From Panorpa germanica (lineage: Eukaryota > Arthropoda > Insecta > Mecoptera > Panorpidae), in NCBI GenBank assembly GCA_963678705.1, contig OY783218.1, positions 12,782,152 through 12,846,151 of the forward strand: a DNA stretch of 64,000 nt, written 5' to 3'. A program made the translations under genes and the position numbers. The notes below the pieces were generated by a model. The model searched no databases and had not been told where the DNA came from. It saw only the letters and a list, made by a program, of their open reading frames with translations. Of this stretch, positions 24,897-42,689 are shown piece by piece. The stretch's first letter is position 1. Each line of letters begins with the position of its first letter.

Positions 24897-26023
24897 ATGT
24901 CAAAGCAGAAACCCATTTTATATCACATACCTATAAGCCCTCCTTCCAGGGTGGCTGTGATGACCGCCAGAGCTCTGAATCTTCCGATAGAAATCAAAGA
25001 AGTAGACTTTATGAATGGAGAACAACTTACTCCCGAATTTCTTAAGGTACGTGTATTATTTTTTTAATTCGATCAACTAAATAATAAAATAAGATTATGT
25101 ATTAGAGAATTACCTGTTCTAGATGAACCCTCTTCATACTGTGCCAACTCTGGATGATAACGGATTCTACGTTGCAGACAGGTAAGTCCAAATTTTATAG
25201 TCAACATTTTTAAAACTATTCAAATTCAATTTGCGAATTATTTTTAGTCACGCTGTTGCGACATATATGATCAACCAGTACGGGCCAAAAGATTTCGACT
25301 GGTACCCCAGTTGCCCGAAGAAAAGAGCCCAGATTGATCAGAAACTGCATTTTGATTCTTATCTTTATTGCCATTATAAAAACCTAATTGTAAGTATAGA
25401 AACGTTTTAAAAATCATTCTTGTTGTCTGGATATAAAGTATAAGAAGAAACAGAACAATATTAGAGGCGATAAAAGGCTACGTGCCTAGGAAGCCCGAGA
25501 AATTATATATAAAAAAAAACGTTTTGAAAACAAACGTAACATTTATATAGCAAACAAGACTGTATTTAATGGAAGTGAAATAAAAAATACCGACGTTTTT
25601 CGCATAAATTATTAATAACAACATTAAATTTAGATGCCTATTTTGTGGATGCCTCCTAAAGAAGGGCCATTCATGAACCTTACAACACTTGGAAAGCTAA
25701 TAGAAAGCTACCAGTTCCTGGAAGCTTTTCTGCAGGATTCTGACTACCTAGTAGGTGACAATGTCACTCTGGCGGACATCTCTTGTGGGGCTATGGTTTC
25801 TATAATAGAATTACTAGTGCCACTGCTGAAAGAATGGTAAAGATTATTACTTGTTATAAACCATAATATAACATTTATAATTTATATAATTTTTTTTTAT
25901 AATTTCAGTTATCCCAAGACGTGGGCCTGGTTGGATAAACTAAAGGCACGTCCAGACTTTAAAGAAATTAACCAACCTAATGTTGATATTTACCGCCAAA
26001 TGATTTATAGCAAATTAAAATAA
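24897..26023 (+). CDS. Glutathione S-transferase, delta/epsilon type (gene 4)
   Basis: Exons 24,897-25,046, 25,123-25,181, 25,248-25,389, 25,634-25,836 and 25,909-26,023 encode 222 residues. Ser14 is in ISPPSR, the glutathione loop is NPLHTVPT, and Asp-Ser precede HAVATYM. Exon 3 is one codon shorter than in its paralogues and diverges at its end (HFDSYLYCHY rather than [10 protein letters not shown]), which changes the first helices of the C-terminal domain near the substrate pocket. Intron 3 holds a dispersed repeat (family A). The start was chosen because MSKQKP matches genes 2 and 3 and the leader is conserved. A cytosolic conjugating enzyme is expected. Confidence 0.92.
25413..25500 (+). 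repeat. Dispersed repeat family A, copy 3, in GST gene 4 intron 3
   Basis: Direct copy of the block at 8,738-8,822 and inverted relative to 22,821-22,910. Landmarks are GGCGATAAAAGGCTACGTG and CTAGGAAGCCCGAGA. The paralogous introns lack it, so it inserted after the gene duplication. Confidence 0.75.
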
Positions 26024-26682
26024 GAAACATGAAACTGTTATGATTTAAAAAATATAAATCTTGAAAACTATATTTATGCTATAATTTCAATATTAAGAAA
26101 TGCCCAAGTATCATCTACTGGTCTACTAATCCATTTAAAACATTCCAATCTAGCAATCCTTTCGCATAGAAAGAAATTCTAAGACAAATTTAATGATTTA
26201 TACTGCTACATTTTTTTAATTGTGCTCTAACTTCCAAAACGGCTACAATTTCATAGAAACACATAAGAGTAAACAAAATAGTCCACTTCTTTATCATTAC
26301 AATGATCTAAACAAAATCACAATCGGTAATCAAATAACGGAGATATTTACATTTTTATCACTCTTTCGCATGTGTTTAACAATTTTATTTGTACACCTGT
26401 TGCTATCTCACTCGCACTCATGCGTTCAATGTTTAAACACTCATCACTTCTTAATACATTCGACGATTTATTAAAGAACTTTTTGTTTATTGTTGAATAT
26501 TTCCCCCTCCCCTCACTTCGTGAGATAACACTGCTATACAAGAACAGACTTGTTCGAGCTGACGATTTGACCCTGACGAACCGAGTTAGCATTAGCTCAG
26601 TTTGGCATCTGCCTTTGTCCAAAGCGTACACTCTCGCGTACAGTAATATTTAATATTTTAAAGAATTAGTTCACCTAATAAA

Positions 26683-27787
26683 ATGGCGAAAAAGAATCCT
26701 ATTTTATATCATATTTCGGGAAGCCCCCCATCCAGAGTTGCTGTAATGACCGCAAGGGCTCTGAACCTTCCAATAGATATTAAAGAAGTTGACTTTTTGT
26801 GGAGAACACATGACTCCGGAATTTCTGAAGGTACGTTTGTTTACTTTTTGTGACAATCAAATATAACTCTTAGAGCATAATTCACGCAACATTCGCCGGT
26901 CGTTAAACATACAGCCTCTCTCAGTGACATAATATAATCGAAAGAGCATGTCATGCTTACGCACAACTGATGTGAAACTTTCTGTTTCAATTCAATTTAT
27001 TATTGTAGATGAATCCTCAACACTGTGTGCCGACTCTGGATGATAACGGATTTTACATTTCGGACAGGTATAGCAACTAAAAACTTAACTAGATAATTGA
27101 ATTTGTAGACCGTAATACAATTTTGAATTATTTTTAGTCACGCTGTTGCAACGTATATGATCAACCAGTACGGGCCAAAAGATTTCGAGTGGTACCCCAG
27201 TTGCCCGAAGAAAAGAGCCCAGATTGACCAGAAATTGCATTTTGATTCTTCTGTCCTTTATTTTCGTATGAGAAGTTTAATTGTAAGTATTTATATACAT
27301 ACTCGTACATGAAAATAATTGTTATAGATTTATCTGCAAGGTGTCCCGAAAAGCTTGAGATTTGAGATTTTTGTAACTTATAGTTTTAATTTAGGAACCT
27401 ATTCTATGGAATCCTCCCACTGCAGAAGGAGCGACAACGATGAGTGTCCCAGGAATAGGAAAGGTGATTGAGAGCTACGATTTCCTGGAAGCTTTTCTAC
27501 AGAATTCTGACTACCTGGTAGGCGACTCTGTGACTCTCGCGGACATCTCTTGCGGGACCATAGTTACTACGATGGAATTAGTAGTGCCACTACCGAAAGA
27601 ATTGTATGTATCATTATTATTTATTAAGTGTATCATAAATTCGCAAAGTATAACTTATTTTTATATTTTTAGCTACCCCAAGACCTACGCATGGCTGGAA
27701 AGATTAAAAGCGCGTCCAGACTTCAAAGAAATCAACCAGCCTGGTGTCGATTTGTACCGACAGTTTATTATTCAGAAATTCAAGTAG
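26683..27787 (+). pseudogene. Glutathione S-transferase (gene 5) with a 2-nt frameshift in exon 1
   Basis: Exons 26,683-26,830, 27,009-27,067, 27,138-27,282, 27,395-27,603 and 27,673-27,787 align with the four intact paralogues. Exon 1 is 148 nt instead of 150. The reading frame is lost at about 26,800, right after VDFL, where the others have an Asn-Gly pair. Normal splicing would then give a stop in exon 2. Everything else is intact: Ser14 in [41 protein letters not shown], all GT-AG sites and the stop. A full-length product would be about 225 residues. The undamaged remainder suggests a recent lesion, a segregating allele or a sequencing error rather than an old pseudogene. A TCAGTT initiator candidate lies near 26,598. 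Confidence 0.85.
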
Positions 27788-28435
27788 TTAATTGAATTAA
27801 CATTGTTAATTAAAATGTATATTGCTTTTTATATATTCTCTATTTTTATTTTTAATTGAAGCAAAATGTAAACCAAGTCCGCCATCTATTAGATAATAGT
27901 AATAACAAAGGTGTAAAGATTTCTATCGCGCCTAAGTTCAGAACCACATTGAAAATTTAGAATAAAATACGCCTGGTCAGCATGCTACCACTCTCTCACT
28001 TTAAAGGCATAACATTTTTTACTTTTCAATCTTTCTATAATTTTTTTTATACTTATTTAGCTTAAGGAGATCCTTTGTAAAAATTAAATATTATTTTCTT
28101 TAGTATTTTCTATATGTTTTAAGATCATGTTAATTAAAATAAAAGAAGTAACTTTCGATTTGATATCTATATTTTCATGTTATTTGAAATTAAATATTTA
28201 CAATATAAAAATATATTTTAAAAACAAATATTTTGTTTATTTTTCTATGTAAGCTTGGTAATTATTATTTAAGCTAATTATAATACGTTTATTATATCTT
28301 AATAGTGTATCTGAAGTTTATATTTTATAAATAAAAAAAGTAAAATGAATTTCAAGTGTATTTATTTTCATATATTTGTAAGTCTTACTTTTTAAAATTC
28401 ATTGCAGAATCGTCAAGAATCGTAAACTTTCTTTT
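27788..28435. other. AT-rich spacer between the GST cluster and the satellite block
   Basis: Very AT-rich with no supported gene or repeat unit. It includes the 3' flank of GST gene 5. Confidence 0.45.
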
Positions 28436-28668
28436 AATATTTCAACGAAAGAAGACTATAATCTTGTTAAAAATGATGAAAAAGTTCAGTTTTAGATTTT
28501 AAAAAATCATAATTATTCTGTTAATTTTTCAACGAAAGAAGGTTATACTCTTCTTAAAAATGATGAAAAAGTTTAGTTTTAGATTTAAAAAAAATCATAA
28601 ATATTCTGTTAATTTTTCAACGAAAGAAGACTATAATCTTGTTAAAAATGATGAAAAGGTTCAGTTTT
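28436..28668 (+). repeat. 87-bp tandem repeat, left part (about 2.7 copies)
   Basis: The anchor CAACGAAAG occurs at 28,443, 28,530 and 28,618, a spacing of 87-88 bp. The array resumes with the same unit at 32,618, so the large element between them interrupts it. The unit contains GAAGACTATAATCTTNTTAAAAATGATGAAA, which resembles the hairpin region of the 304-bp unit nearby. Confidence 0.85.
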
Positions 28669-28671
28669 AGA

Positions 28672-29663
28672 CTTTACAATTTTTTTAAAACTCATGGACT
28701 TTTTGTTTTTAATTTTTTTTTTTCGATTTCTTGAAATATTTTGATGCAGTTATGTTCGTTAGGCTTTAAAATAAAGAACTGCTTCATTACTTTTTAAATA
28801 ACTAAGCGTGTCTGACTTGTACGCGACTTTTTTAAAATTCATGGACTTCTTTTTCTAATTTTTTTTTCTTGATTTCTTGAAATGTTTTGATGCAGTTACG
28901 TTCGTTAGGCTTTAAAATAAAGAACTGCTTCATTACTTTTTAAATAACTAAGCGTGTCTGGCTTTTATGCAACTTTTTTAAAACTCATGGACTTTTTGTT
29001 TTTAATTTTTTTTCTTGATTTCTTAAAATATTTTGATGCAGTTACGTTCGTTAGGCTTTAAAATAAAGAACTGTTTCATTACTTTTTAAATATCTACGCG
29101 TGTCTGGCTTTTATACAACTTTTTCAAAATTCATGGACATTTTTTTTCTAAAATTTTTTTTTGATTTCTTGAAATATTTTGATGCAGTTATGTTCGTTAG
29201 GCTTTAAAATAAAGAACTGTTTCATTACTTTTTAAATATCTACGCGTGTCTGGCTTTTATACACCTTTTTCAAAATTCATGGACATTTTTTTTCTAAATT
29301 TTTTTTTTGATTTCTTGAAATATTTTGATGCAGTTATGTTCGTTAGGCTTTAAAATAAAGAACTGCTTCATTACTTTATAAATATCTACGCGTGTCTGGC
29401 TTTTATGCAATTTTTTTAAAACTCATGGACTTTTTCTTTTTAATTTTTTTTTTTCGATTTCTTGAAATATTTTGATGCAGTTATGTTCGTTAGGCTTTAA
29501 AATAAAGAACTGCTTCATTACTTTTTAAATATCTACGCGTGTCTGGCTTTTATACAACTTTTTCAAAATTCATGGACATTTTTTTTCTAAAATTTTTTTT
29601 TGATTTCTTGAAATATTTTGATGCAGTTATGTTCCTTAGGCTTTAAAATAAAGAACTGTTCAA
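28672..29663 (+). repeat. 146-bp tandem array, left arm (7 units)
   Basis: CATGGAC anchors at 28,693, 28,840, 28,986, 29,132, 29,278, 29,424 and 29,571 show a period of 146-147 bp. Each unit contains GATGCAGTTATGTTCGTTAGG and CGTGTCTGGCTTTTAT-like words. Units differ by few substitutions, so the array is young or homogenised. Confidence 0.92.
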
Positions 29664-29699
29664 TTTAAATTAAAATATTTGTCCTTTACTGGCTTTAGA

Positions 29700-31640
29700 G
29701 TAAACAATAAAAAAGTAAAAATAAATATTTTAAAACGCTGTTTATTCGAAAACGGTAAGAGATAATTAAAAATGGTTTTCAATTTTGGAATCAGCGTAAA
29801 AAACTACGTTAGAAAAGATGTATCATGTGCCAAAATAGAAAAAGTGTTTTTTGTGAAAAGTAAGAAGAGTATAGTCTTCTTACTTTTCTTAAAAATTGAT
29901 GAAAGAAATTTGTTGATTTTTTAATGGTTTTTAATGTAGTTTTGAATGCTGATTTCAAATCTGGAATTTATTTTTATGTAAGTCTTTTGGTTTGCGAGAT
30001 ATAAGCATTTTAAATTAAAAAATAGTCAAAAACTTTACACACAGATTATTCGAAAACTATAACAGATAATTAAAAATGGTTTTCAATTTTGGAATCAGCG
30101 TAAAAAACTACGTTGGAAAAGATGTATCATGTGCCAAAATAGAAAAAGTGTTTTTTGTGAAAAGTAAGAAGAGTATAGTCTTCTTACTTTTCTTAAAAAT
30201 TGATGAAAGAAATTTGTTGATTTTTTAATGGTTTTTAATGTAGTTTTGAATGCTGATTTCAAATCTGGAATTCATTTTTATGTAAGTCTTTTGGTTTGCG
30301 AGATATAAGCATTTTAAATTAAAAAATAGTCAAAAACTTTACACACAGATTATTCGAAAACTATAACAGATAGTTAAAAATGGACTTCAATTTTGGAATC
30401 AGCGTAAAAAACTACGTTAGAAAAGATGTATCATGTGCCAAAATAGAAAAAGTGTTTTTTGTGAAAAGTAAGAAGAGTATAGTCTTCTTACTTTTCTTAA
30501 AAATTGATGAAAGAAATTTGTTGATTTTTTAATGGTTTTTAATGTAGTTTTGAATGCTGATTTCAAATCTGGAATTCATTTTTATGTAAGTCTTTTGGTA
30601 TGCGAGATATAAGCATTTTAAATTAAAAAATAGTCAAAAACTTTACACACAGATTATTCGAAAACTATAACAGATAATTAAAAATGGACTTCAATTTTGG
30701 AATCAGCGTAAAAAACTACGTTAGAAAAGATGTATCATGTGCCAAAATAGAAAAAGTGTTTTTTGTGAAAAGTAAGAAGAGTATAGTCTTCTTACTTTTC
30801 TTAAAAATTGATGAAAGAAATTTGTTGATTTTTTAATGGTTTTTAATGTAGTTTTGAATGCTGATTTCAAATCTGGAATTCATTTTTATGTAAGTCTTTT
30901 GGTTTGCGAGATATAAGCATTTTAAATTAAAAAATAGTCAAAAACTTTACACACAGATTATTCGAAAACTATAACAGATAGTTAAAAATGGACTTCAATT
31001 TTGGAATCAGCGTAAAAAACTACGTTAGAAAAGATGTATCATGTGCCAAAATAGAAAAAGTGTTTTTTGTGAAAAGTAAGAAGAGTATAGTCTTCTTACT
31101 TTTCTTAAAAATTGATGAAAGAAATTTGTTGATTTTTTAATGGTTTTTAATGTAGTTTTGAATGCTGATTTCAAATCTGGAATTCATTTTTATGTAAGTC
31201 TTTTGGTATGCGAGATATAAGCATTTTAAATTAAAAAATAGTCAAAAACTTTACACACAGATTATTCGAAAACTATAACAGATAATTAAAAATGGACTTC
31301 AATTTTGGAATCAGCGTAAAAAACTACGTTAGAAAAGATGTATCATGTGCCAAAATAGAAAAAGTGTTTTTTGTGAAAAGTAAGAAGAGTATAGTCTTCT
31401 TACTTTTCTTAAAAATTGATGAAAAAAATTTGTTGATTTTTTAATGGTTTTTAATGTAGTTTTGAATGCTGATTTCAAATCTGGAATTCATTTTTATGTA
31501 AGTCTTTTGGTTTGCGAGATATAAGCATTTTAAATTAAAAAATAGTCAAAAACTTTACACACAGATTATTCGAAAACTATAACAGATAATTAAAAATGGA
31601 CTTCAATTTTGGAATCAGCATAAAAAACTACGTCAGAAAA
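29700..31640 (+). repeat. 304-bp satellite array (about 6.4 units), each with a 14-bp hairpin
   Basis: GGAATCAGC anchors at 29,787, 30,091, 30,395, 30,699, 31,003, 31,307 and 31,611 are spaced exactly 304 bp. Units are nearly identical. Each carries GAAAAGTAAGAAGA, a 6-nt loop GTATAG, and the perfect complement TCTTCTTACTTTTC. The first and last units are partial. Confidence 0.95.
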
Positions 31641-31675
31641 CACAAATCATTTTTCAAAAATATAAATATTTTAGT

Positions 31676-32490
31676 TTTAGGAAAAAAGGTCCATGTATTT
31701 AAAAAAGGTCGCTTAAAAGCCAGATACGCGTAGATATTTAAAAAGTAATGCAGCAGTCCTTTATCTTAAAGCCTAAGGAACATAACTGCATCAAAATATT
31801 TTAAAGAATCAAGAAAAAAAAATTTAGAAAAAAAAGTCCATGAATTTTAAAAAAGTTGCATAAAAGCCAGACACGCTTAGTTATTTAAAAAGTAATGAAG
31901 CAGTTCTTTATTTTAAAGCCTAACGAACGTAACTGCATTAAAATATTTCAAGAAATCAAGAAAAAAAAATTAGAAAAAGAAGTCCATGAATTTTAAAAAA
32001 GTCGCGTAAAAGTCAGACACGCTTAGTTATTTAAAAAGTAATGAAGCAGTTATTTATTTTAAAGCCTAACGAACATAACTGCATCAAAATATTTCAAGAA
32101 ATCGAAAAAAAAAAATTAAAAACAAAAAGTCCATGAGTTTTAAAAAAATTGCATAAAAGCCAGACACGCGTAGATATTTAAAAAGTAATGAAGCAGTTCC
32201 TTATTTTAAAGCCTAACGAACGTAACTGCATCAAAATATTTCAAGAAATCAAGAAAAAAAATTTAGAAAAAGAAGTCCATGAATTTTAAAAAAGTCGCGT
32301 AAAAGTCAGACACGCTTAGTTATTTAAAAAGTAATGAAGCAGTTATTTATTTTAAAGCCTAACGAACATAACTGCATCAAAATATTTCATGGAATCAAAA
32401 AAATATTTTTAGAAAAAAAGTCCATAAACTTTAAAAAAGTTGCATAAAAGCCAGATGCGCGTAGATATTTTAAATTTAATGAAACAGTTT
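31676..32490 (-). repeat. 146-bp tandem array, right arm, inverted (6 units)
   Basis: GTCCATG or GTCCATA anchors at 31,689, 31,836, 31,982, 32,129, 32,275 and 32,420 (spacing 145-147 bp). The units are the reverse complement of those at 28,672-29,663. Confidence 0.92.
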
Positions 32491-32617
32491 ATCAATTTAA
32501 CCTGCAGCGTATATATCTCAATTAAAAAATTACCCCATTTAAATTAAATATATATTATTAGAAAAAATCAAGCACATAACTCACACTCATTGTGTTGCAA
32601 CGGGTCGAACAGCTAGT

Positions 32618-32760
32618 TCTGTTAATTTTTCAACGAAAGAAGGTTATACTCTTCTTAAAAATGATGAAAAAGTTTAGTTTTAGATTTAAAAAAATCAAAA
32701 ATATTCTGTTAATTTTTCAACGAAAGAAGACTATATAACCTTCTTAAAAATGATTAGAAT
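32618..32760 (+). repeat. 87-bp tandem repeat, right part
   Basis: CAACGAAAG anchors at 32,631 and 32,718. It begins immediately after the CAGCTAGT terminus and continues the unit found left of 28,668. Confidence 0.8.
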
Positions 32761-33122
32761 GAAATCTTCTTGGTTTGTAGTTCTGGATCGCACCTTTCAA
32801 AGCCGACTTCTTTATAAGCAATTAACATTTCTTGATTTTTTGCTGTAAGTGATTAGAGAAATTAGCGAGTTTACGCCTGAATTGATGCAACACCTTCTAC
32901 TCTACTTTCTTTATTTATTTTCTTCTCTATCTATCGGCGAATAGCCTAACTACCTTTAGTTACTAAATAACGTAACAGATGGCGATAAATAACTAATAAT
33001 GAAATTTAGCTAGCATATAAACCTTTACTTGTTTAATTATTATATTTAATTAATATTTAGAATGATATAATAAATGGTTATGTTTAAATGATTGGATTCC
33101 ATAATAAAACAATATTTATTCA

Positions 33123-33128
33123 TTTATT
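33123..33128 (-). terminator. Poly(A) signal of the ABC transporter gene
   Basis: AATAAA on the - strand, about 34 nt after the stop codon at 33,162-33,164. Confidence 0.6.
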
Positions 33129-33161
33129 AAGAATATATTCTTCAAAAAGTCATATAATAAA

Positions 33162-39471
<6,310 letters not shown>

Positions 39472-39474
39472 TAT

Positions 39475-41084
39475 CTGTAAATAACAACAGACAAAAGTTA
39501 AGGAATACATCTAGTAAAATGACGTCATACAGTGTTCGACCGGGAAAAAGGATTTTCTAATATTAAACAGTTTTATCTCTTATCAATTTCTAATTTATAA
39601 AACATTGTATTTATTTTTAAATAAAATAGGAAAATGTGAAACCTAATGGTTTGAAACTTAGATTATTTTTGGAAATGGTTTTTAATTTGCAAAACTTTGT
39701 ACTAAAGTAATACGACACTATTAAAACAATTACAGTAAAATATTTAAATTTGTGACAAGAATAATCTTGGTTTAAATTAAATGATGTAGAATTGATAATA
39801 TGTTTAATTATTAGGAGACCATTTATTAATTAAAGAATCGTTTTAAAAAGGCTCTTCTATGAATTGCACCTCTCTTTTAGACATCAGAGAGTAAAAGAGA
39901 TACATAAAAGTGCCAGAGTAAACCCAGTTAATATTTACAGACGGTTCGAACAAAACTTTTCACATTATTAATATATAAATTTTGAGATATTTTGATCAAT
40001 GTAAACAAAATCGATTACTTATTAATTGAGAGTTGTCACGTGACGTTGAATTAAGTTTAACAATTAAACAATTCAACTTTTAATAGCTATATCTTTGTTA
40101 ATTTTTGAATATTATCCCACACTTAAGTACATATATTACTCAATCAAAATATTAAATAAATGTAACCAATATTTTCTACATTTTCATAATCTCTTCTGCG
40201 TATTCGTAATCTTTTTGCCGCTATTTGTTTTACTAATGTAGAAAATAATTACAAGTCATGCTGCAGAGAATTGTGTTACACTATTGTGGTTTATTCAGTA
40301 CCCAGTTCCTTTTTACGCAAAAGAATATCAGTTTAACATTTGAAAGTACTGATAAACTTTGCAGAACTGAATTAGCAGCTTCCAGCAAATATTATTAACA
40401 ATAATCGATAAGATTTGTCAGAACAATACGTTAAAAAAATCTCTGGAATATTATCATTGTTTAAGAGTGGTCAGTTAGACTATAAAATTAATAAAACAAT
40501 ACTTACGTTATTTAAGAATATGTTTTACCCATATTTATAAAAAAATATAATTTGTATAAAATACTATACTAAAAATACTACACTAAAAACTAATAATCTA
40601 AATTTCTACAGTACAAAATGAATATGACTTATATAAAAACAAATGAACTACTGTCTTGCTCGCCTTCTTGACGACAATCCTGCGTACGAGTGATTGCAGT
40701 AAACAAATGAAATAAATACCTGATAAGATTGTTGACGGAGATACCACTAACTTGAAATTATCTTATATCTAAAATGTACAGGGTGAACCAATCGTTATAG
40801 CACGATTGTTGATAGAAGACTTAAAAGATTCCCAGTAAACATTTTGGAGTCACTTTGCCATCATATTGAAGATGCTTATGATTTTTTTGTCATGAAAGAG
40901 TTCAGTACATATGAAATTTCTATTTTATCGGCTACAAATGGCGATACCGCTCCACCTGTCGGAATACAAATGAAGATAAAGTTGATGCGAACTATAATTG
41001 AAGTGCAATAGTGATAGAAACGTCACAAAACGGGTCACTTCACCAAATTGTTTACTGGGTTGCGTCTGAAACAATAAAAGTTAC
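39475..41084. other. Gene-free stretch; probable 5' UTR intron of the ABC gene
   Basis: No coding exon is supported. If the 5' UTR exon at 43,423 is right, everything from 39,475 to 43,422 is intron. The segment at about 40,010-40,160 resembles 56,890-57,080 (shared AACTTTTAATNGCTATATCT), another dispersed repeat. Confidence 0.4.
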
Positions 41085-41255
41085 CTAAAACACAACGTTT
41101 TGTAAATAAATCTACCGTTTTATCCCTTAACATAATCATAAAACTTCTTAAGCGGACCCTTTTAAGGATTAAATGTTTCTAAACTTGCCAAAAACTAATA
41201 AATTGATACCTTATTAGATTAGATAACATGTTATATAAATGTAAGGTAACATTTA
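41085..41255 (+). repeat. Dispersed repeat family X, copy 1
   Basis: Resembles 53,770-53,905 and two tandem copies at 60,720-61,140. Common words are ACAACGTTTTG, CATAATCATAAAA, TTTTAAGGATTAAA and, at the end, AATGTAAGGT. No coding capacity was seen. Confidence 0.6.
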
Positions 41256-42689
41256 TGTCTTGTGTTTAGCGGATTAGCGGTAAAATATAATATACTGTGC
41301 ACTTGAAGATGGCTTAGAGTAAAAAGCCGAAAACTAGTGGTTTAAATAGTGATTTAATAACGAATTGGTCCTAACCGACGGTCCTTAACCGACGTTCAAA
41401 TATATAACCGACGTATCCATTAATTCAAAAAATATAATATATTCAAAAAATAAAAGAGATCTCTAAATTTAAAACAAAATTGAAACAGATTATAAATGAA
41501 AACCATGTAAATTATATTTTTAAAAATATTTAAATTTGATGTAGAAAATGACTTTAATTTTTATTTATTGCTTGACTTTATTATTTTGGGTTCATGGTAA
41601 GAATAATTTCATAAATTTTTGAATTATTTATTAAATCTGTATAGTTTAGATTAGCTTTTTAAATTTTTCACAGTTTTCTTGTTGTTACTAGTTATTAGGG
41701 AAGAATTTTTCGTGCAGGATGACATTATTTGTGGGTGTGGGTGTGGTTGTGACGTATACAATTCGACAGAGCTGAATGTTGAAAAAGAAGGAATTTTGAA
41801 GAGGTTGCCCTTGAGCAAAGAAGGTTTGAAATGAAAATATAGAGAACTTACTAATAAAGTTGCAATTAGGGCGAACCGTCTATTGGGTTTTTCACGGTTT
41901 GTCTCAATCTCAAGAGCGAATGGGTGGTGGGAGGGGGGGTTAAATATTAGACAGTGGCACTTAGAAATTGCCCATTTTGCCTGTAGGATAGCGCGCCGGT
42001 TGTTCCAACACAAATTTAAAATTATGCAGCTGTTTAAAAGCTAAATTGATTTAGCTAAATTTATACACAAATCCAGTGTTGTAATTTTTAAGTTTTATTT
42101 TATGTTTTAACTTTAAATTACCATATGCTATACTATTCCTACAACTAAAAAATAATAGTAAAATGAAAACGTAGATGTGAATGACTCTTTCCAGATTTTA
42201 AAGTAACAATTGCTGCTAATAGAAAATAAAATCATTTGCAACCGCTGGTAAATTGAATCTGCGCTCTACGTTGCCATGTCTTACCTTGTAGCAAGCTAGC
42301 AATCCTAAAAGTTGCATTATAAGTCAATTTTCTATTTACCATATATTGATTTTCTTCACCGTTTTTCAGAAAACCTGTTTAATAATGAAATTTGCGCAGC
42401 CAACATCAAAAAATTGCTGTTCATCTATTTGAAGAGCATTGCCAACATAATAGAGTATTTTGTATTCTTAACGACGTATTACACCTTCACGATGATGGAC
42501 GCAAAATTGTTCACTAAATTCATTGTACATTTAGTGTGAATACCATTATAAACACTTTTCTATCATAAAGTAATAAATTTGATTAAGATTTGGAAAACAG
42601 CATCTGACTTTTTGTAATATGTTAAAATGTATTTGTCCTCGTTTAAAGACAGTCTTGTGTCCAGTGTACCTTCGCTTTTCGCGTATACT
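41256..42689. other. Gene-free stretch
   Basis: I see no supported exon. A 120-codon open frame on the - strand (41,651-42,013) lies in a segment with a G-rich run at about 41,929-41,940. It contains a donor-like ATTA|GTAAGT but no family motif. Confidence 0.4.

Larger units (their letters stand above)
28672..32617. mobile_element. Composite foldback/Helentron-like element with three tandem arrays
   Basis: About 3.95 kb with no coding capacity. From left to right it holds seven units of about 146 bp, about 6.4 units of 304 bp, and six units of about 146 bp in the opposite orientation. The two outer arrays are therefore inverted repeats of each other. The right tail at about 32,500-32,617 ends GGGTCGAACAGCTAGT, like the Helentron-type termini at 52,338 and 59,423. 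Tandem arrays inside non-autonomous Helentrons, and tandemly repeated inverted ends in Foldback/Galileo elements, are both known. This structure shows features of each. The left terminus is not clearly Helentron-like. Confidence 0.6.

Noticed and set aside
26220-26653. Overlapping open frames on both strands upstream of GST gene 5
   Set aside because: They overlap each other and the promoter/leader region of gene 5. No protein features.
28436-32760. CRISPR array or LTR retrotransposon
   Set aside because: Units are 87, 146 and 304 bp tandem repeats without variable spacers, and there are no long terminal repeats, primer-binding site or pol-like coding sequence.
41651-42013. 120-codon open frame on the - strand
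   Set aside because: No recognisable domain, a biased low-complexity stretch, and no supporting neighbours.
42270-42290. 20-nt candidate microexon on the - strand (acceptor TTTTAG, donor AAG|GTAAGA)
   Set aside because: Phase would fit the candidate exon at 44,837-44,983, but a 20-nt match is too easily a coincidence.
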